DNA from: Burkholderiales bacterium
Lineage (GTDB): Bacteria > Pseudomonadota > Gammaproteobacteria > Burkholderiales > Burkholderiaceae_C
Direction: 5' to 3'
Assembly (NCBI GenBank): GCA_016191995.1
Contig: JACPVA010000080.1
Span: forward strand, 1 to 41,025
DNA length: 41,025 bases
Shown here: one piece after another, positions 7,435 to 14,972 of the stretch
Position numbering within the stretch: the stretch's first letter is position 1
Layout of the letters: each line of letters begins with the position of its first letter
The notes under the pieces: generated by a model
Told to the model about the DNA's origin: nothing
The model's input: only the letters and a program-made list of their open reading frames with translations
The model's database searches: none
Program-made: the position numbers and the translations under genes

Positions 7435-9194
7435 TCGAATTCGCGACCCAGAACTTCGTCCCGCTGATGTTCGCGGGGCTGCTGTTCTTCCTGCTGACCG
7501 GCATCCCGGTGGCCTTCGGGCTGGCGGCCACCGGGCTGCTGTTCGGCTTCATCGGCATGGAGCTCGGCCTGTTCCCGACCAACCTGTTCGGCGCGCTGCC
7601 GCTGCGGGTATTCGGGATCATGAAGAACGACACCCTGCTGGCGATCCCCTTCTTCACCTTCATGGGCATCATCCTCGAACGATCGGGGATGGCCGAGGAC
7701 TTGCTGGAGACGGTCGGCCAGGTCTTCGGGCCGGTGCGCGGCGGGCTCGCGGTGGCGGTGATCCTGGTCGGCGCGCTGCTCGCGGCGACCACCGGCGTCG
7801 TCGCCGCGGCCGTGATCTCGATGGGCCTGATCTCGCTGCCGATCATGCTGCGCTACGGCTACAACCGGACGATCGCCACCGGCACCATCACCGCGTCGGG
7901 CACGCTGGCGCAGGCGATCCCGCCCTCGCTGGTGCTGATCGTGCTGGCGGACCAGCTCGGCCGCTCGGTCGGTGACATGTATGCCGGCGCGCTGGTTCCG
8001 GGCTTGCTGCTGGTCGGCCTGTACCTGCTGTTCGTCGCCGCGGTCGCGCTGCTGCGCCCGAAGTGGGTGCCGCCGCTGCCGGCCGAGGCGCGGATCTACC
8101 GCGAGGCGAGCGGCGCCAGCGGGCATGTTTCGCTGCTGGTGCTGATGGCGGTGTGCGCGGGCGCGGGATTCGCCTGGTCGCGCGTGCACGAGCCGCTGAT
8201 GAACGCCTGGATGCAGCGCGCAACGGCGGCGCCCGGCGACGAGATCCTCATCATGTCGATGACGGTGGCGGCCTTCGTCGCGCTCGCGCTGTCGGGGATC
8301 AACCGGCTGCTGCGGCTGGGGCTGCTGTCGAAGCTGGCCGAGCGCGTCACCTTCGTGCTGATCCCGCCGCTGGTGCTTATCTTCCTGGTGCTGGGGACGA
8401 TCTTTCTCGGCGTCGCGACACCGACCGAAGGCGGCGCGATGGGCGCGCTCGGCGCGCTGATCATGGCGATCGGCAAGCGTCGGCTGAGCTTCAGTCTGCT
8501 GCGGCAGGCGCTGGACAGCACGGCGCGGCTGGCGACCTTCGTGATGTTCATCCTGATCGGCTCGACCGTGTTCAGCTTCACCTTCAACGCCGCCGACGGC
8601 CACATCTGGGTCGAGCACCTGTTCGAAAAGCTGCCCGGCGGGCCGATGGGATTCCTGATCGTCGTCAACCTGCTGGTCTTCGTGCTCGGCATGTTCATCG
8701 ACTTCTTCGAGATCGCCTTCATCGTCGTGCCGATCCTCGCGCCGGTGGCCGACAAGATGGGCATCGACCTGATCTGGTTCGGCGTCATCCTGGCGATGAA
8801 CCTGCAGACGTCGTTCCTGACGCCGCCTTTCGGATTCGCCCTCTTCTACCTGCGCAGCGTCGCGGCCAAGAGCGACTACACCGACCGCATCACCGGCGAG
8901 CGCATCCCGGCGGTGACGACGGCGCAGATCTACAAGGGATCGATCGCCTTCATCGTGCTGCAGCTGATCATGGTGGCGGCGATCATGCTCAATCCGCAGA
9001 TCGTCACCGGCAGCATCGCCAAGGGCACGACGATGGATCCGGCGCAGGCGCTGGAGCAACTGCGCGGCATGGGGCGCGAGGCGATGGAGGGCATCGAGCA
9101 GAAGGCCCCCGATACCGGTGGCGCCCCGGCCAAGGACGACGATCCGATGAAGATGCTGCTCGAGTCGATGGAGAAGGACAAGAAGCCCGAGTGA
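7431..9194 (+). CDS. dctM: TRAP transporter large permease (DctM)
   Basis: 587 aa, the large elevator-type subunit that carries substrate and sodium. Family motifs include FLLTGIPVAFGLAATGLLF, the NDTLLAIPFFTFMGIILERSG segment near residue 65, TGVVAAAVISMG, GTLAQAIPPSLVLIVLAD and the C-terminal LQTSFLTPPFGFALFYLRSV. It is longer than the usual 430-residue DctM because of an extra hydrophilic/hydrophobic insert around residues 215-300 and a charged C-terminal tail. That enlarged form is typical of the 'mannitol/chloroaromatic' group of TRAP permeases, which pairs with TakP-like binding proteins such as the one encoded convergently next door. Confidence 0.95.
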   Translation: MIEFATQNFVPLMFAGLLFFLLTGIPVAFGLAATGLLFGFIGMELGLFPTNLFGALPLRVFGIMKNDTLLAIPFFTFMGIILERSGMAEDLLETVGQVFGPVRGGLAVAVILVGALLAATTGVVAAAVISMGLISLPIMLRYGYNRTIATGTITASGTLAQAIPPSLVLIVLADQLGRSVGDMYAGALVPGLLLVGLYLLFVAAVALLRPKWVPPLPAEARIYREASGASGHVSLLVLMAVCAGAGFAWSRVHEPLMNAWMQRATAAPGDEILIMSMTVAAFVALALSGINRLLRLGLLSKLAERVTFVLIPPLVLIFLVLGTIFLGVATPTEGGAMGALGALIMAIGKRRLSFSLLRQALDSTARLATFVMFILIGSTVFSFTFNAADGHIWVEHLFEKLPGGPMGFLIVVNLLVFVLGMFIDFFEIAFIVVPILAPVADKMGIDLIWFGVILAMNLQTSFLTPPFGFALFYLRSVAAKSDYTDRITGERIPAVTTAQIYKGSIAFIVLQLIMVAAIMLNPQIVTGSIAKGTTMDPAQALEQLRGMGREAMEGIEQKAPDTGGAPAKDDDPMKMLLESMEKDKKPE

Positions 9195-9313
9195 CGGCGG
9201 CGGGCGCGAGCCGCCGCGTCCGGCTCGGGCTGGCGCGGCGAGGATCGACGCGGCCCGGCAGGCTCCACGCGCGGCCCTCGCCTCGAACGCGCGCGTCGCT
9301 CGACGACGGGGCG

Positions 9314-9347
9314 AAAAAAGGCCCCGCCGATCGGGCGGGGCCTTTCC
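9314..9347. terminator. Bidirectional terminator between dctM and dctP
   Basis: A perfect 9-bp stem GGCCCCGCC (9320-9328) / GGCGGGGCC (9334-9342) with a 5-base loop. It is preceded by AAAAAA (9314-9319) and followed by TTT, so it works on both strands. It lies exactly between the two convergent transcription units. Confidence 0.88.
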
Positions 9348-9364
9348 TGTCGGTGCGTGCCGGA

Positions 9365-10444
9365 TTAAAGCCGCTGCTGCTGCATGAAGCCGTCGAAGCC
9401 GGCCTCGGTGAAGCGGAACCACAGGTTGGCGTCGCGCCGGTAGGCCGAGAAGTCGGCGAAGATCTTCTTCCAGGCCGGATTCTTGTTGTTGAGGTCGCTG
9501 TAAATGTCGTTCGCGGCCTTGAACGCGGCGTCCATCAAGTCGTTCGGGAAGCGGAACAGCTTGGCGCCGCCGGCGACCAGCTTCTTCAGCGCCGCCGGGT
9601 TGCGAGCGTCGTACTTGGCCATCATGTGTGTGCCCGCGGCGACGCAGGCAGCCTCGAGGATCGCCTTGTACTCGGCGGGCAGCGCGTTGTAGGCCTTGTC
9701 GTTGACGTAGAAGTCGAGCTGCGGGCCACCCTCCCACCAGCCCGGGTAGGCGTAGAACGGCGCGACCTTCTGGAAGCCGAGCTTCTCGTCATCGTACGGG
9801 CCGACCCACTCGGCGGCGTCGATCGTGCCCTTTTCCAGCGACTGGTAGATCTCGCCGCCGGGGATATTCTGCGGCACGCCGCCGATGGCCTCGAAGATCT
9901 TGCCGCCGAAACCGCCGATGCGGAACTTCGCGCCCTTGACGTCGGCGAGCGACTTGATCTCGCGGCGCCACCAGCCGCCCATCTGCGCGCCGGTATTGCC
10001 GCCGATGAAGTTGACGATGTTGTAGCCGGCGTAGAACTCGCGCATCAGCTTGCCGCCGTTGCCCTGCAGATACCAGGCGGTCATCTGGCGGTAGTTCATC
10101 CCGAACGGGATCGCGCAGCCGAGCGCGAAGGCTTCGTTCTTGCCGAAGAAGTAGTACGGTGCCGTGTGTGCCATCTCGACCGTCGCAGCCTGCACGCCGT
10201 CGACGACGCCGAACGGTGGCATCAACTCGCCGCCGGCGTGCACGCTGATCTGGAACTTGCCGCCGGTGGCGTCGCTGACAAACTTGGCCATCTCCTCGGC
10301 GCCGCCGAAGATGGTGTCGAGCGATTTCGGGAAGCTCGACGCAAGGCGCCAGCGGATCGAGGCCTGCGCGTGCACCGCCGGCGCGACACCGGCCATCAGG
10401 ACGCCGGCGAGGCCAGCACCCTGGACGAAAGAACGACGTTCCAT
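9365..10444 (-). CDS. dctP: TRAP substrate-binding protein, TakP-like
   Basis: 359 aa periplasmic ligand-binding protein for the adjacent DctQM permease. The leader MERRSFVQGAGLAG... ending AHA-Q has a twin-arginine-like RRSFVQ, so export may use the Tat pathway. The stretch GFGGKIFEAIGGVPQNIPGG, then ALEKGT-like SLEKGTIDAAEWVGPYDDEK and YPGWWEGG, closely resembles TakP, which binds 2-oxoacids such as pyruvate with sodium; Glu-Trp in AEWVGP matches its ligand-site pair. The substrate is inferred only. A strong AGGAGA lies 7 bases before the ATG. It is odd that dctP is on the opposite strand and convergent to dctQM. Confidence 0.95.
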   Translation of the reverse strand: MERRSFVQGAGLAGVLMAGVAPAVHAQASIRWRLASSFPKSLDTIFGGAEEMAKFVSDATGGKFQISVHAGGELMPPFGVVDGVQAATVEMAHTAPYYFFGKNEAFALGCAIPFGMNYRQMTAWYLQGNGGKLMREFYAGYNIVNFIGGNTGAQMGGWWRREIKSLADVKGAKFRIGGFGGKIFEAIGGVPQNIPGGEIYQSLEKGTIDAAEWVGPYDDEKLGFQKVAPFYAYPGWWEGGPQLDFYVNDKAYNALPAEYKAILEAACVAAGTHMMAKYDARNPAALKKLVAGGAKLFRFPNDLMDAAFKAANDIYSDLNNKNPAWKKIFADFSAYRRDANLWFRFTEAGFDGFMQQQRL

Positions 10445-10489
10445 TCGAAGATCTCCTGCAAAAAGGAAACGGTGAATTGCAAATTCGCG

Positions 10490-10495
10490 ATTCTA
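10490..10495 (-). promoter_or_regulatory. -10 element of dctP
   Basis: TAGAAT read on the minus strand, again as CTAGAAT, about 46 bases before the dctP start. No recognisable -35 hexamer. It gives a leader of roughly 40 nt that carries the AGGAGA ribosome binding site at 10452-10457. Confidence 0.5.
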
Positions 10496-10573
10496 GGGAC
10501 GCCCCCGCCGTGACCCTGAGCGGGATTTCCCTTGCGGCGCCACGGTCGCGCGCCGAGGCCCCTGGCGCCGGGT

Positions 10574-11947
10574 TCAGCCCCCGGCAAGCGTCATCCGCTC
10601 GACCAGCAGCGACCCCGTCGTCCGCCCGCCCTGCGTGTAGGCATCGGCGCCGACGGCGGCGATGCCGCGCAGCATCTCGCGCAGGTTGCCGGCGATCGTC
10701 ACCTCGTGCACCGGGTGCACGATGCGCCCGTGCTCGACCCAGAACCCGGCCGCGCCGCGCGAATAGTCGCCGGTCACGTGGTTGACGCCCTGCCCCATCA
10801 ACTCGGTCACGAACAGCCCGCGGTGCAGCTTGCGCAGCATCGCGTCCAGATCGTCGCCGGCTTGCGTCAGCCGGCTCGTCAGCCGCAGGTTGTGCGCGCC
10901 GCCGGCGTGGCCCGTCGTTCGCAGGCCGAGCTTGCGCGCCGAGTAGCTGGACAGGAAATAGGTCTGCACGACCCCGGCATCGGCGATGCGGCACGCGCGC
11001 GTGCGAACGCCCTCGTCGTCGAACGGGGCGCTGGCCTTGCCCTTGGGCTGGTGCGGGTCCTCGTCGAGATCCAGGTGCGCGGCGAGCACCTGCGTGCCCA
11101 GGCTGTCGGCGAGGAAGCTGGTCTTGCGGTAAAGCGCGCCGCCCGAGGTCGCGTGCACGTAGGCGCCGAGCAGCCCGGCCGCGACCGGCGCCTCGAGCAG
11201 CACCGGCACGACGCCAGTGGCCACCCGGCGCGCACCCAGCCGCGCCAGCGCGCGCTCGGCGGCATAGCGGCCGACGGCCTCCGGCGCGGCGAGCTCGGCC
11301 GGGTCGCGCATCGACGTATACCAGTCGTCGCGCTGCATCGACCTCCCCTTGCCAGCGATCGGCGCGACCGAGATCGAATGGCGCGAGGCGGCATAGCCGC
11401 CGCGAAACCCGCGGCTGTTGCCGGCCCAGAACTGCGACTGCTGCGCCGAGACGCCGGCGCCCTCAGAATTGCAGATGCGCCGGCTCGTCGCCCGCGCCGC
11501 GCCCTCGCAACGCCGCGCCAGTTCGGCCGCGGCCTCGGCGTCGATCGCCCAGGGGTGGAACAGGTCGAGGTCACGCGCCGCCTCGCCGGCGCTGGCGAGG
11601 TCCTCGGCGTCGGGCAGCCCGGCGGCCGGGTCCTCGGCGGTGAAGCGCGCGATATCGTAGGCGGCGCGCACCGTCTGCGCGATCGCCGCCGGCGAGAAGT
11701 CCGAGCTGCTCGCATTGCCGCGCCGCTGCCCGAGGTAGACCGTGACGCCGATCGACTTGTCGCGGTTGCGCTCGACATGCTCGATCACGCCCATCCGCAC
11801 CGAGACCGACAGCCCGGCACCCTCGGACACCTCGACCCCGGCGTCGCTCGCGCCGAGCGCGCGCGCCTGCGCGAGCACGTCCTCGACCATGGCCTGGAAC
11901 TGCTCGCGCGTGTAGGCGAATCCGGTGGCGCTGCGGGCTGGGGTCAT
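10574..11947 (-). CDS. pmbA: Metalloprotease-complex subunit PmbA (TldE)
   Basis: 457 aa from the ATG at 11947; upstream in-frame codons run through the divergent promoter region and into darP. PmbA/TldE partners with TldD in a heterodimeric protease that matures microcin B17 and degrades the CcdA antitoxin. Family signatures seen are GVTVYLGQRRGNASSSDFS (about 67-85), the ATSGGALYRKTSFLADSLG block, AHNLRL and the C-terminal MGQGVNHVTGDYSRGAAGFWVEHGRI and MTLAGG end. It lacks HExxxH, as expected, because the zinc site belongs to TldD. tldD is not in the window. pmbA diverges from darP across 174 bases; TATCAT on the minus strand at 11980-11985 is a possible -10. Confidence 0.96.
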   Translation of the reverse strand: MTPARSATGFAYTREQFQAMVEDVLAQARALGASDAGVEVSEGAGLSVSVRMGVIEHVERNRDKSIGVTVYLGQRRGNASSSDFSPAAIAQTVRAAYDIARFTAEDPAAGLPDAEDLASAGEAARDLDLFHPWAIDAEAAAELARRCEGAARATSRRICNSEGAGVSAQQSQFWAGNSRGFRGGYAASRHSISVAPIAGKGRSMQRDDWYTSMRDPAELAAPEAVGRYAAERALARLGARRVATGVVPVLLEAPVAAGLLGAYVHATSGGALYRKTSFLADSLGTQVLAAHLDLDEDPHQPKGKASAPFDDEGVRTRACRIADAGVVQTYFLSSYSARKLGLRTTGHAGGAHNLRLTSRLTQAGDDLDAMLRKLHRGLFVTELMGQGVNHVTGDYSRGAAGFWVEHGRIVHPVHEVTIAGNLREMLRGIAAVGADAYTQGGRTTGSLLVERMTLAGG

Positions 11948-12121
11948 GGACGGTCGGGCGGGCGTGCTGGGGGCGGGCCATGATAATCGTCGGCTCGTGC
12001 CGGCCTGCCGAACGACTGCCGCGACCGCAGCCCGCCGCCCTGCGGCGCGACCGAGGCTGCCACGAGGGCCTCTGCGGCCGGCGCGCCCGACGCGCTGGCC
12101 GTGCCCGCGGACCGACGACGA

Positions 12122-12727
12122 ATGCCCCGACGCCAAGACCCAGACCCCGACCCCGGCAGCGACGACCGCGGCCCGAGCAAGACCGCGCTGAAGGCGCAGG
12201 CGCATGCGCTGCAGCGCCTCGGGCGCGAGCTCGCCGGGCTGCCGGCCGAGAGGCTGGCCGCCGTCGCCATGCCCGAGCCGCTGCGCGAGGCGATCCTCGC
12301 ATGGCAGCGCACGCGCACGCACGAGGGCCGGCGGCGCCAGATGCAGTATGTCGGCAAGCTGATTCGCGGCGCCGACGAGGCGCCGCTGCGCGAGGCGGTC
12401 GACGCCTTCAGGCTCGGCACGGCGCAGGATGCGCTGGCGCTGCACCAGGCCGAGCACTGGCGCGCGCAGCTCGTCGCCGACGACGAGGCGCTGGCGCGCT
12501 GGCTGGCCGAACATCCCGCGACCGACGCGCAGCGCCTGCGCAGCCTGGTACGCGCCGCGCGCCGCGACGGTGCGGCGCTCGACCCCGCGGCGCGCCAGCC
12601 GCGCAGCTGGCGCGAGCTGTTCCAGTTCCTGCGCCCGCTGCTGGCGGCCGGCGGCGGCGGCAGCGCGGCGGCGCCTGGCGCGCGGGCCCGCGACCCCATC
12701 GCAGATTCCCCGGAGACCCGACCATGA
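12122..12727 (+). CDS. darP: Ribosome-associated protein DarP (YjgA, DUF615)
   Basis: 201 aa from the ATG at 12122; a GTG 21 bases earlier is possible. DarP is a 50S-assembly factor linked to the peptidyl transferase centre. The domain begins with SKTALKAQAHALQRLGRELAGLP and continues with REAILAWQRTRTHEGRRRQMQYVGKLIR, both family signatures, and ends with RSWRELFQFLR. The N-terminus is an Asp/Pro-rich acidic stretch and the C-terminus is an Ala/Gly tail. Divergent pmbA and the downstream mog form a cluster typical of Betaproteobacteria. The stop overlaps the mog ATG by 4 bases (ATGA). Confidence 0.95.
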   Translation: MPRRQDPDPDPGSDDRGPSKTALKAQAHALQRLGRELAGLPAERLAAVAMPEPLREAILAWQRTRTHEGRRRQMQYVGKLIRGADEAPLREAVDAFRLGTAQDALALHQAEHWRAQLVADDEALARWLAEHPATDAQRLRSLVRAARRDGAALDPAARQPRSWRELFQFLRPLLAAGGGGSAAAPGARARDPIADSPETRP

Positions 12728-13329
12728 ACGACCCCTCCCCCGCCTGCGACCCGGTCCGAATCGGGCTGGTGTCGATCAGCGACCGCGCCTCCAGCGGCAG
12801 CTACCCGGACCAGGGCATCCCGGCGCTGAAGGACTGGCTCGCGCGCGCGCTGAAGAACCCGGTCGAGTGGCACACGCGGCTGATCCCCGACGAGCGCGAC
12901 GGCATCAGCGCTGCGCTGCGCGAGCTGGTCGACGCCAGCGGCTGCGACCTCGTGCTGACCACCGGCGGCACCGGCCCGGCGCCGCGCGACGTCACGCCCG
13001 AGGCGACGCTGGCCGTCGCAGACAAGCTCATGCCCGGGTTCGGCGAACAGATGCGGCTGGTCAGCCTGGCTTTCGTGCCGACCGCGATCCTGTCGCGCCA
13101 GGTCGCGGTGATCCGCGGCCGGGCGCTGATCGTCAACCTCCCCGGGCAGCCGAAGGCGATCGCCGAGACGCTGCAGGGGCTGCCGAACGCGACGCCGCCG
13201 GTGCACGGCATCTTCGCCGCCGTGCCGTACTGCATCGACCTCCTCGGCGGGCCCTACCTCGAGACCGACGACGCAGTGTGCAAGGCCTTCCGGCCGAAGT
13301 CGGCGATCCGGCCGCCGCGCGCCGGCTGA
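12724..13329 (+). CDS. mog: Molybdopterin adenylyltransferase MogA
   Basis: 201 aa. MogA adenylylates molybdopterin as the step before molybdate insertion in molybdenum cofactor synthesis. The MoCF-binding fold is complete: GLVSISDRASSGSYPDQGIPAL near residues 14-35, LIPDE, the TTGGTGPAPRDVTPEAT loop near 78-94 (with the catalytic Asp in RDVT), MPGFGEQMR and the LIVNLPGQPKAI loop. The ISDRAS...GIPAL pattern and the length favour MogA over MoaB. It is translationally coupled to darP. Confidence 0.95.
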   Translation: MNDPSPACDPVRIGLVSISDRASSGSYPDQGIPALKDWLARALKNPVEWHTRLIPDERDGISAALRELVDASGCDLVLTTGGTGPAPRDVTPEATLAVADKLMPGFGEQMRLVSLAFVPTAILSRQVAVIRGRALIVNLPGQPKAIAETLQGLPNATPPVHGIFAAVPYCIDLLGGPYLETDDAVCKAFRPKSAIRPPRAG

Positions 13330-13348
13330 TACGCGCGACACACGCGCG

Positions 13349-14611
13349 ATGCCGCGGCCGCCCCAGCCGTCGCGGCCGCCGCCGCAAGGGTCGGCTGCGG
13401 ACCCTGCGCCCGAGACTCGGCAATCGCCGTGGGCGATCTTCCTCGTCTTCCTGCGCCTGGGCCTGACCTCGTTCGGCGGCCCGGTGGCGCACCTGGGCTA
13501 TTTCCGCACCGAGTTCGTCGAGCGCCAGCGCTGGATGGACGAGCGCAGCTACGCCGACCTGGTGGCGCTGTGCCAGTTCCTGCCCGGGCCGGCGAGCAGC
13601 CAGGTCGGGTTCGCGGTCGGGCTGGCGCGCGGCGGCTGGGCCGGGTCGCTGGCGGCGTGGCTGGGCTTCACGCTGCCGTCGGCGCTGCTGATGGCGGGTT
13701 TCGCCTACGGGCTGACGCAGCATCGCGACTGGGCCGACTCCGGCCTGCTGCACGGGCTGAATGTGGCCGCGGTCGCGGTCGTCGCTCAGGCGGTGTGGAG
13801 CATGGCGCGCACGCTGTGCCCGGACCGCCCGCGCGCCGCGCTGGCGATCGGCGCCGCGCTGCTGACGCTGCTGCTGCCCAGCGCGCTGGCGCAGCTCGGC
13901 GCGATCGTCGCCAGCGGCGCGGTCGGCTGGGCGCTGCTGAAGCTGCCCGGCCAGGCGCCTCAGCCGCATGCGGGCTGGCGCGTGTCGCGCCGCAGCGGCG
14001 TGGCGGCCCTCGCGCTGTTCTTCGCGCTGCTGTTCGGGATGCCGCTGGCGGCCGCGGCGCTGGCGTCGCCGGCGCTGGCGATGCTGGACGGCTTCTACCG
14101 CGCCGGCGCGCTGGTCTTCGGTGGCGGGCATGTGGTGCTGCCGCTGCTGCAGTCGGCGGTGGTGCCCGGCGGCGCGGTCGGCAATGCCGAGTTCCTCGCC
14201 GGCTACGGCGCGGCGCAGGCGCTGCCGGGGCCGCTGTTCACCTTCGCCGCCTACCTGGGCGCGGTGATGCAGCCGCCCGCGGCGTGGTGGAGCGCGCCGC
14301 TGGGCGCGCTGCTGTGCCTGCTGGCGATCTTCCTGCCGGCCGCGCTGCTGGTCGTCGGCGCGCTGCCGTTCTGGGACGCGCTGCGCCAGCACCCGGCACT
14401 GCAGTCGGCGCTGGCCGGCGTCAACGCCGGCGTCGTCGGCATCCTGCTGGCGGCGCTGTACGACCCGGTGTGGACGAGCGCGGTGCGCGGGGCGCACGAC
14501 TTCGCGCTCGCGCTGGCGGCCTTCGCGCTGCTGGTGATCGCGCGCTGGTCACCGTTGGCGGTCGTCGCGCTGGCCGCCGCCGGGGGCTGGGCGATGGCGG
14601 CGCTGGGATGA
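13349..14611 (+). CDS. chrA: Chromate transporter ChrA
   Basis: 420 aa, the long-chain form with two homologous CHR halves. ChrA proteins export chromate across the inner membrane. In the N-terminal half LTSFGGPVAHLGYFRTEFVERQRWMDE and QFLPGPASSQVGFAVG (residues about 38-100) are the signature motifs; in the C-terminal half the equivalents are GALVFGGGHVVLPLLQ and GYGAAQALPGPLFTFAAYLG (about 250-305). About ten hydrophobic segments are visible. It begins 19 bases after mog and probably belongs to the same transcript. No chrB regulator is present; actual chromate resistance is untested. Confidence 0.95.
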   Translation: MPRPPQPSRPPPQGSAADPAPETRQSPWAIFLVFLRLGLTSFGGPVAHLGYFRTEFVERQRWMDERSYADLVALCQFLPGPASSQVGFAVGLARGGWAGSLAAWLGFTLPSALLMAGFAYGLTQHRDWADSGLLHGLNVAAVAVVAQAVWSMARTLCPDRPRAALAIGAALLTLLLPSALAQLGAIVASGAVGWALLKLPGQAPQPHAGWRVSRRSGVAALALFFALLFGMPLAAAALASPALAMLDGFYRAGALVFGGGHVVLPLLQSAVVPGGAVGNAEFLAGYGAAQALPGPLFTFAAYLGAVMQPPAAWWSAPLGALLCLLAIFLPAALLVVGALPFWDALRQHPALQSALAGVNAGVVGILLAALYDPVWTSAVRGAHDFALALAAFALLVIARWSPLAVVALAAAGGWAMAALG

Positions 14612-14748
14612 TCGGCGGTCCGGCGCGAGGGCGCTGCGCGGACACGGGCCTGCGTGTGGGACGGCCACTCACCGAGAGCGTCGACGTACCCGGTCCGTTT
14701 CTGCCAGTCGCAGAAGTCGGTTCTTCGCTTCTCCTGGCGTTCGACCTG

Positions 14749-14892
14749 CCAGCGTGCCAAGGCCGGCGGGCACCCCCCCACTCCAATCGGGATAGGGGCC
14801 CGGTCCGTCAGGACCGGCCCCTATCCCGATTGGAGGGCAAGGGCACCCGCTGTCCTCGGCACGCTCGGTCATGGTACGCAAACGAGAGATAG
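14749..14892. repeat. Long palindromic repeat element
   Basis: The core is a 25-bp stem with one bulged C: left arm 14781-14806, loop GTCA (14807-14810), right arm 14811-14835. Weaker outer arms extend it: 14749-14770 pairs with 14846-14867 (shared CCT.GGCACGCT on the inner strands). 14832-14860 is a direct copy of 269-297 (1 mismatch in 29), with similarity continuing to about 14892; 14756-14775 is an inverted copy of 129-148 (1 in 20). It lies in the 361-base gap between convergent chrA and the ABC binding-protein gene, with no gene seen in the gap. It has no T-tract, so it is a repeat element first and a terminator only possibly. Confidence 0.75.
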
Positions 14893-14972
14893 GCCCCGAC
14901 GAGCGGCAGCAACGGGCCGTCAGCGGCCACCACGACACGCCCAGAATCGGAGCGAGCGATCGCAGCGCCGGA

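Noticed and set aside
7335-9737. An 800-codon minus-strand frame over dctM
   Set aside because: His/Arg/Gln-rich shadow with no family features; dctM is certain.
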